NCBI GenBank assembly: GCA_036504075.1
Contig: DASXVX010000009.1
Coordinates: forward strand, 124,001 to 188,000
DNA: 64,000 bases
Direction: 5' to 3'
From: DASXVX01 sp036504075
GTDB lineage: Bacteria; Bacillota; Sulfobacillia; Symbiobacteriales; Symbiobacteriaceae
Below, one piece after another: positions 58,409-64,000 of this stretch (position 1 is the stretch's first letter; every line of letters begins with the position of its first letter). Under the pieces are notes generated by a model. It made no database searches. It was not told the origin of the DNA and saw only the letters and a program-made list of their open reading frames with translations. A program made the translations under genes and the position numbers.

Positions 58409-58680
58409 CGGCAGTCGTGCGGATTCCGGGCGTATGGCGGGGCCTGACGGCCGGTGAGGCCGCCCCGCTCCTGGAAGGCGACACCGTCGGGGAGGTGCTC
58501 CGCAACCTCACGGAGCGCTACCCGGACATGCGGGACCGGCTGTTCGCCGCCGGCGGCGGGCTGAAGCCGTACCTGAACGTTTTCCTCAATCAGGTCGACA
58601 TCCGCTCCCTGGATGAGCTGGAGACGCAGGTGCTGGACGGCGACGAGCTGTTGCTGCTCATGGCCATCAGCGGGGGGTAA
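58405..58680 (+). CDS. MoaD/ThiS-like ubiquitin-fold protein ending in GG
   Basis: A 91-residue beta-grasp protein. It begins VVRIPGVWRGLTAGEAAPLL, has the central RYPDMRDRLFAAGGGLKPYL and VFLNQVDIRSLDELE and ends LLLLMAISGG. The terminal Gly-Gly is the hallmark of sulfur carriers (MoaD, ThiS) and of some ubiquitin-like modifiers. It is coupled by a 4-base overlap to the FAD subunit gene, with no E1-like or MoaE gene beside it. What it supplies to the hydroxyproline pathway is unknown. Confidence 0.82.
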   Translation: MTAVVRIPGVWRGLTAGEAAPLLEGDTVGEVLRNLTERYPDMRDRLFAAGGGLKPYLNVFLNQVDIRSLDELETQVLDGDELLLLMAISGG

Positions 58681-58697
58681 CTCCGTGGAGGGAACAC

Positions 58698-58727
58698 AAG
58701 GGACACCCCACAGCCGGGGTGTCCCTT
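58698..58727 (+). terminator. hairpin ending the hydroxyproline dehydrogenase operon
   Basis: A perfect 12-bp stem (AAGGGACACCCC) with a six-base loop, 18 bases after the last stop. It lacks a strong T-run. Confidence 0.6.
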
Positions 58728-58830
58728 CGAAGCGGCATGGCGGCGCGCCAGCCGGCACCACCGGACGTGCCAGACCTTGGCGTCAACGAAAGCCCGGGCC
58801 GTAGCCCGGGCGTGAGAATCACGATGGCGC

Positions 58831-59748
58831 TTAACCCTTGAAGTAGGCCTTCACGAAGAACGTCAGGTTGGCCGGGTTCTCCGCCAGGCGGCGCATCAGG
58901 TAGGCATACCACTGGGTACCGAACGGCACGTAAACGCGCACCCGGTAGCCGGCTTGCACCAGGCCGGTCTGCAGGTCGTTGCGGATGCCGTAGAGCATCT
59001 GGTATTCAAAGTTGGCCTTGCTGATCTTGTTCTCTTTCACAAACGCGTTCAGGGCGTTGATGATCGCTTCGTCGTGGGTCGCGACGGCAACGTAGACGCC
59101 CTTCTTCATGGCCATCTTACACATTTCGACATACGCCTTGTCGGTGTCCGCCTTGAGGGGGTACCGGACGGTATCAGGCTCGGCGTACGCGCCCTTGACG
59201 ACGCGGACGTTGACGTTCATGTTTACGTAGTCTTCCATGTCCTTGAGGGCCCGGGGCAGGTAGGACTGCAGCACGATGCCGGTATTCTTAAACTTGGTGT
59301 ACAGGTTATTGAAGAAGTCGATGGTAATCTGGGTGAGGCTGGAGTCTTCCATGTCGACCCGCGCCCAGTTCTTATAGCCCTGCGCCTTGGTCAGAATGCG
59401 TTCCATGTTGGCCTGGCAGAGCTTTTTGTCGATGTTCAGGCCCATCTGGGTCAGCTTCATGCTGACGTTGGAGTCGACGCCGCTCTTGTTAATGGCATCC
59501 AGCAGCTGTAAGTATTCTTCGGCGGCGGCGTTGGCTTCGGCAGCGGAACTGACGGACTCGCCCAGCACGTCCAGAGTCGCCATGATGCCCTTGCTGTTCA
59601 GTTCCTTCACGGCGGCGATGGCCCGGTCCATGGATTCGCCGGCGACGAAGCGCTGGGCGCCGATGCGCATGCCGTGTTTGCGCATGAAGCGGTTGACCGA
59701 TTTACTTTCTGCGAACCAGAGAATGACCTTGCGCATGGTAAGTGCCAT
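58831..59748 (-). CDS. putB: proline dehydrogenase (monofunctional)
   Basis: A 305-residue PutA/PRODH-domain TIM barrel. N-terminal MRKVILWFAESKSVNRFMRK, then GIMATLDVLGESVSS, VSMKLTQMGLNID, WARVDMEDSSLTQITIDF, RVVKGAYAEPDTVRYPL and the C-terminal GYRVRVYVPFGTQWYAYLMR, all typical of short Gram-positive proline dehydrogenases. It oxidises proline to pyrroline-5-carboxylate with FAD. The dehydrogenase for the next step is not in the window. The start region has AGGAGG 13 bases before ATG 59748. Confidence 0.93.
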   Translation of the reverse strand: MALTMRKVILWFAESKSVNRFMRKHGMRIGAQRFVAGESMDRAIAAVKELNSKGIMATLDVLGESVSSAAEANAAAEEYLQLLDAINKSGVDSNVSMKLTQMGLNIDKKLCQANMERILTKAQGYKNWARVDMEDSSLTQITIDFFNNLYTKFKNTGIVLQSYLPRALKDMEDYVNMNVNVRVVKGAYAEPDTVRYPLKADTDKAYVEMCKMAMKKGVYVAVATHDEAIINALNAFVKENKISKANFEYQMLYGIRNDLQTGLVQAGYRVRVYVPFGTQWYAYLMRRLAENPANLTFFVKAYFKG

Positions 59749-59850
59749 TTGTCAGCGTTGCCTCCTGGGAATCGTGCGGGATGGTTACCGTGGGTTTCGT
59801 TGGTTGACGTCCGACCCCCTTCGTGCGAGACCCTGAAGTTTAGCCCGGCG

Positions 59851-59870
59851 GTTTGTGTAAATGCACAAAC
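59851..59870. promoter_or_regulatory. palindrome between putB and the PucR-type regulator
   Basis: GTTTGTG and CACAAAC with a 6-base spacer (59851-59870) in the divergent region, 21 bases before the regulator start. Likely an operator for autoregulation and perhaps putB control. Confidence 0.5.
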
Positions 59871-59891
59871 GCCTCCGAAAGGAGCGAGGCC

Positions 59892-61598
59892 ATGTCTGTG
59901 TATCATCCCAGCCTGCAGGCGCTGCTGGCCGAAACCGGCCTGCTGCCCTGCCTCGCCCCCGGGTCCGCCGGCCTGACCCGGCCGGTGGGCAGCCTCATTT
60001 TCCTGGAGACGGGCGCCGACGCGGCAAACATAGAGCCGGACCAACTGGTGCTGGTTTCGGGCCAGGCGGTCCGGGAGCTGACGCCGGCCGGCCTGGTGGC
60101 ACGCCTGAACGGGGCAGGCGTGGCGGGCATTATCGCCCGGCAGGCCGGAGAACCGCTGGAGGAGGAGGCCGCCCGCTGCGGCTTGCCGCTGGTGCTGCTG
60201 CCGCCGGGCGCCAACTGGACCGGGGTGCTGGAGGCGGTCCAGCACTGCCTGGACCGCGCCCGGGTCACCCGCACTGCGCCGTCATCGGCGGCCCCCCGGG
60301 ATGCGCTGCTGGACCTGGCCGAAATGCTGTCGCGGGCCACGGGCAATCCGGTGACGGTGGAAGATCCGTACTTTGGCGTGAAGGCGTACAGCAGCCAGTC
60401 GGGCGAACTGGACCCGGTCCGGGTCCAGACGATTCTCTCCAAGCGGGCGCCGGAGGCCGTGCACAAAGGCTTTGAGAAGTACGGCGTCATGAAAGTGCTG
60501 CACGGGGCCAGAGGGCCGGTGCGCATTGAGGCGATTCCGGCCATGGGGCTGAACGGCACCCGGGTGGTGGTGCCAATCCGGGCGGGCGGTAGCCTGCTCG
60601 GGTATATCTGGGTGATCGAGTCGGACCGCAAGCTGGAGGACGGGGAGATGCAGCTACTGGCCGGGGCGGCCCGCACGGCGGCGGCCCTGCTGACGGAGCA
60701 GCAGGCGGGGCGGAACCTGCAGTTGCGGCTGCAGGAGGAGTTCCTGCGCGATCTGCTCCTTGGGCAGATGCGCTCCGAAGAGGCGGCGGTCAACCGGTTG
60801 CAGTCGCTGGGGATCCACCTGGGGCCTTACCGGGTCGCCGCGGCGCTGGACCTGGGGCAGGCGGCGTCGGCGGACGGGCCGGCAGCCAGGGACCCGGCAG
60901 CCAGGGACCCGGCAGAAGGGGCGGCGAAAGACCTGGTATCGGCCTGCCGGGGCGAACTGGAGCGCCTGGGCATAAACGGCCTGGTCGGCGAGCAGTCCGG
61001 CGGGGCGTGGCTGCTGCTTTCCTACCCGGGCAACGGGGGTGGCCGGGCGGCAGCGGAGGCCGTCCGGCAGGCCCGGGAAGCGGGGGAGTCCCTACTGACC
61101 GCCGCCTCCAGTGCCACCGCCATCTCCGGTGCCACCGCCCCCGCCGGGGGAGTGGGGCCTTGCGTCGGCGTGGGGAACCCGTTCCGGCTCTTGGTGGAGG
61201 CCCGGCAGTCCATCCAGGAGGCGCAGTCCGCCGTCGCCCTGGGCCGGTCGCTCTGGGCGGGGCGGCGGGTCATTCAGTACGAGGACCTGGGCGCTTACCG
61301 GTTGCTGGCCCACCTGGACGACCCGGCAGTCGTCGAAGCCCGCAGTCATCCGGTCCTCCGGACGCTGTCCCGGTACGATGCCGAGAACGGCACCGACTTA
61401 CTCCCGAGCCTGGAGGCCTATTTCAACTGCGCCGGCAACGTCCGGCAGGCCGCCAGGGCACTGACGGTCCATCCCAATACCATGTTGTACCGGCTCCAGC
61501 GCATGGCGGAAATCGCCGGCTTCGATCAGAATGACAGCGGCCAGCGGTTCGTGTTGGACCTGGAGTTCCGGCTCCGCCGCCTGAATCAGCAGGGGTAA
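59892..61598 (+). CDS. PucR-family transcriptional regulator
   Basis: A 568-residue regulator. N-terminal PucR-type domain (~1-120), a GAF-like middle domain (~145-270; PVTVEDPYFGVKAYSS) and the C-terminal helix-turn-helix of the PucR/CdaR family: FNCAGNVRQAARALTVHPNT with MLYRLQRMAEIAGF. ATG at 59892 follows AGGAGCGAGG. It diverges from putB with 143 bases between the starts, so it is the best candidate for proline-dependent control of putB. Confidence 0.88.
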   Translation: MSVYHPSLQALLAETGLLPCLAPGSAGLTRPVGSLIFLETGADAANIEPDQLVLVSGQAVRELTPAGLVARLNGAGVAGIIARQAGEPLEEEAARCGLPLVLLPPGANWTGVLEAVQHCLDRARVTRTAPSSAAPRDALLDLAEMLSRATGNPVTVEDPYFGVKAYSSQSGELDPVRVQTILSKRAPEAVHKGFEKYGVMKVLHGARGPVRIEAIPAMGLNGTRVVVPIRAGGSLLGYIWVIESDRKLEDGEMQLLAGAARTAAALLTEQQAGRNLQLRLQEEFLRDLLLGQMRSEEAAVNRLQSLGIHLGPYRVAAALDLGQAASADGPAARDPAARDPAEGAAKDLVSACRGELERLGINGLVGEQSGGAWLLLSYPGNGGGRAAAEAVRQAREAGESLLTAASSATAISGATAPAGGVGPCVGVGNPFRLLVEARQSIQEAQSAVALGRSLWAGRRVIQYEDLGAYRLLAHLDDPAVVEARSHPVLRTLSRYDAENGTDLLPSLEAYFNCAGNVRQAARALTVHPNTMLYRLQRMAEIAGFDQNDSGQRFVLDLEFRLRRLNQQG

Positions 61599-61667
61599 CT
61601 TAACTTTGGTTTGCCGAAGGGCCGGGAGCGCAACGCGCCGAATTTACCTCCAAGCGAGGTGAGGCGT

Positions 61668-64000
61668 GTGGCATCCCGGCCCGAATTCGTGCATTTGCAC
61701 TTGCATACCGAATACTCCCTGCTCGACGGTGCCAACCGCATCGAGCCGCTGGCGGCCCGCGCCGCCGAACTGGGCATGCGGGCCATGGCCATGACCGACC
61801 ACGGGGTGCTGTTTGGCGTCATCCCGTTTTATAAAGCCTGCAAGGCGCACGGCGTCAAGCCGATTCTGGGCTGCGAACTCTACGTGGCGCCGGACAGCCG
61901 GCATATCAAGACCGGCGGCGAGCGGGGCTACCATTTGACCGTGCTGGCCGAGACCTACGAAGGCTACAAGAACCTGGTGAAGCTGGTCTCGTCCGGCTTC
62001 ACGGAGGGCTTTTACTATAAGCCCCGGGTGGACGCCGACCTGCTGGCGCAACACAGCAAGGGCCTGATTGCGCTGTCTGGCTGCCTGGCGGCCGAAGTGC
62101 CCGCCCGGTTCCTGGAGGGGCAGGAGGATGAGGCGCGCAAGGCGATCCGTAAATATCGGGAGATTTTCGGCCCGGAGCACTATTTCCTGGAGCTACAGGA
62201 CCACGGCCTGCCCGAGCAGCCCCGGCTGAACGAGTTCCTGCTGCGGCAGGGGCTGCCGGTGGTGGCGACCAACGACGCCCATTACCTCTACCCGGAGCAC
62301 GCCAAGGTGCAGGACGTACTGATTTGCATCGGCACCAACAAGACGGTGGATGACCCTAACCGGCTGCGCATGGGTTCAAACGAACTGTACGTAAAATCGG
62401 CGGCGGAGATGGCCTATCGTTTCGGCCACATCCCCGCTGCCCTCACAAACACCCTCGCGATCGCCGAACGCTGTAACGTGGCGCTCCCGTTCGGCCAGAT
62501 TCACCTGCCGAACTACACCATTCCCGCCGGCTACGACGCGGCCGGGTACCTGCGCCACCTCTGCCACGAGCGGCTGGCGGACCGGTACCACGGGAATCCC
62601 CCGGCCGGCGCCGGGGAGCGGCTGGCGCACGAACTGGGCGTCATCGAGCACATGGGCTTTCCCGGCTACTTCCTCATCGTCTGGGACTTTGTCGATTACG
62701 CCCGGCGCAGCGGCATTCCCGTGGGGCCGGGGCGCGGCTCGGGCGCCTCGTCGCTGGTGGCCTACGTGCTGGGCATCACCGACGTCGACCCGCTCCGCTA
62801 CGGGCTGCTGTTCGAGCGGTTCCTGAATCCCGAACGGGTGGACATGCCCGACTTCGACATCGATTTCTGCTACGAGCGGCGCGGCGAAGTGATCGAATAC
62901 GTTCACCGGAAGTACGGGGCCGAATGCGTGGCCCAGGTCATCACGTTTTCGACCATGGCGGCCCGCGCCGCCGTGCGGGATGTGGGCCGGGCCATGGGCC
63001 TCTCCTACGGCGAGGTGGACCGGGTGGCCAAGCTCCTGCCCTGGGGGCGGGACCTGGACCGGGCACTCGCCGATGTGCCGGCGCTCAAGGAGCTGTACCA
63101 GACCCGCGACGAAGTCCGGACTCTGCTGGACACAGCCCGGGCCGTGGAGGGCATGCCCCGCAACCCATCGGTGCATGCCGCCGGCGTGGTGATTACCGCC
63201 GAGCCGCTGGTGGAGCACGTGCCACTCTACAAGTCCACCGATGACGCGGTCATCACCCAGTTCGACATGGACCAGTTAAAAGACATCGGCCTGTTGAAGA
63301 TGGACTTCCTGGGCCTGCGAACGCTGACGGTCATCGATTACGCGGTCAAGTTCATCCGCCGGGAGCGGCCGGATTTCGACATCGAACAGATTCCGGAGGA
63401 TGACCCGGCCACTTTCGCCATGCTGGCCCGCGGCGACACGCTGGGCCTCTTCCAGATTGAAGCGGGCTGGGTGGCCGACGTGCTCCGGCAAATGAAGCCG
63501 ACCCGGTTCGAGGACATCATCGCCACGATTTCGCTCTGCCGGCCCGGGCCGATGGAGTACATTCCGGATTACGTGCGCGGGAAGCTGAACCCCGAGGGCG
63601 TTCAGTACCTGCATCCGGACCTGGAGCCGATTCTCGCCGAGACTTACGGCGTTATGGTCTATCAGGAGCAAATCATTCAGATCGCCCACAACCTGGCCGG
63701 CATGAGCCTCGGTCAGGCCGACCTGCTCCGGCGGGCCGTGGCCAAGAAGAAGCGGGAGGACCTGGAGCGGTACGGCAAGCTGTTCATGGAGCGTCTTCAG
63801 GGGCGCGGCTACACCCAGGCCGTCGCGGAGTCCCTGTACGACCAGATCATTCGCTTCGCCAACTACGGCTTCAACAAATGCCACGCAACGCCGTACGCCA
63901 AGGTGGCCTACCAGACGGCCCATCTCAAGCGGCACCATCCGGTGGAATACATGGCGGCGCTGATCAACTCCGTGGTGGGCTACGAGTCCAAAGTGGCGCT
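61668..64000 (+). CDS. dnaE: DNA polymerase III alpha subunit, DnaE (partial, 5' part)
   Basis: An open frame of 777 codons reaching the window end. The PHP domain comes first (VHLHLHTEYSLLDG, MAMTDHGVLFG). The polymerase core follows: VGPGRGSGASSLVAYVLG, the catalytic Asp pair in MPDFDIDF, LLKMDFLGLRTLTVI and the LSLCRPGPMEYIPDY region. This is replicative polymerase of the DnaE type. GTG at 61668 follows GAGGTGAGG. The C-terminal helix-hairpin-helix and OB domains lie beyond the window. Confidence 0.95.
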   Translation, partial: MASRPEFVHLHLHTEYSLLDGANRIEPLAARAAELGMRAMAMTDHGVLFGVIPFYKACKAHGVKPILGCELYVAPDSRHIKTGGERGYHLTVLAETYEGYKNLVKLVSSGFTEGFYYKPRVDADLLAQHSKGLIALSGCLAAEVPARFLEGQEDEARKAIRKYREIFGPEHYFLELQDHGLPEQPRLNEFLLRQGLPVVATNDAHYLYPEHAKVQDVLICIGTNKTVDDPNRLRMGSNELYVKSAAEMAYRFGHIPAALTNTLAIAERCNVALPFGQIHLPNYTIPAGYDAAGYLRHLCHERLADRYHGNPPAGAGERLAHELGVIEHMGFPGYFLIVWDFVDYARRSGIPVGPGRGSGASSLVAYVLGITDVDPLRYGLLFERFLNPERVDMPDFDIDFCYERRGEVIEYVHRKYGAECVAQVITFSTMAARAAVRDVGRAMGLSYGEVDRVAKLLPWGRDLDRALADVPALKELYQTRDEVRTLLDTARAVEGMPRNPSVHAAGVVITAEPLVEHVPLYKSTDDAVITQFDMDQLKDIGLLKMDFLGLRTLTVIDYAVKFIRRERPDFDIEQIPEDDPATFAMLARGDTLGLFQIEAGWVADVLRQMKPTRFEDIIATISLCRPGPMEYIPDYVRGKLNPEGVQYLHPDLEPILAETYGVMVYQEQIIQIAHNLAGMSLGQADLLRRAVAKKKREDLERYGKLFMERLQGRGYTQAVAESLYDQIIRFANYGFNKCHATPYAKVAYQTAHLKRHHPVEYMAALINSVVGYESKVA

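Overview
The window is GC-rich bacterial DNA. Shine-Dalgarno sites are strong (AGGAGG-type), and GTG and TTG starts are common. Encoded proteins include homologues of the endospore coat proteins CotB and CotH, a YerB-type (DUF3048) lipoprotein, a PrdR-like sigma-54 activator and a PucR-family regulator. This suggests a high-GC, endospore-forming Bacillota, perhaps a Symbiobacterium-like lineage. The lineage is inferred; no rRNA or tRNA gene was seen.

Layout. (1) 1-8810 is one end of a mobile element (prophage or plasmid-like). About fifteen short, tightly packed minus-strand genes include an ASCH protein, a PP-loop (PAPS reductase-like) enzyme, a membrane-anchored Xre-type HTH protein, a ParM-like actin and a DUF559-like nuclease. 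They run from a promoter and attenuator-like leader near 7000-7115. A large serine recombinase diverges from the same spot and ends next to the presumed attachment junction. (2) 8811-24184 is chromosomal: MBL-fold hydrolase, 3-hydroxyacyl-CoA dehydrogenase, an alpha/beta-hydrolase that has lost its triad, Nudix hydrolase, a 1067-residue gingipain-like (C25, caspase-fold) protein without a signal peptide, DedA, YerB, a heterodimeric ABC exporter, a GAF-GGDEF protein and a nitroreductase. (3) 24221-25375 is a complete IS1595-type insertion sequence with terminal inverted repeats and an 8-bp target duplication. Its transposase is frameshifted, and it abuts a 183-bp inverted-repeat element. (4) 25654-30075 holds an AlkZ-like protein, AlkA, small proteins, a YdcF-type protein and an aminotransferase. 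(5) 30420-36293 is a spore-coat locus: two ArsB/NhaD-type transporters interleaved with two CotB-like Sm-repeat proteins (one with a Ser/Gly/Lys/Arg tail), followed by the CotH kinase. (6) 36347-45128 runs on the minus strand: HAD phosphatase, a small soluble MCP, cysteine desulfurase, an OCD-family enzyme, aldehyde:ferredoxin oxidoreductase preceded by a mosaic ~44-bp repeat array, and L-serine dehydratase.

(7) 45139-61598 is an amino-acid catabolic island centred on proline and hydroxyproline. A LivKHMGF importer sits with a hydroxyproline 2-epimerase, a DapA-family deaminase, a second proline racemase-family enzyme and a DAO-type FAD oxidoreductase, all on the minus strand. Divergent from these is a PrdR-like sigma-54 activator, then a four-gene plus-strand operon (BFD-like [2Fe-2S], small [2Fe-2S] subunit, FAD subunit and a MoaD-like protein). 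Sigma-54 promoter matches precede both arms. Monofunctional proline dehydrogenase and a divergent PucR-type regulator follow. Together these would import hydroxyproline, epimerise it, oxidise it with a multi-subunit flavin/iron-sulfur dehydrogenase and deaminate the product to 2-oxoglutarate semialdehyde. The final aldehyde dehydrogenase is not in the window. (8) 61668 to the end is the 5' part of dnaE.
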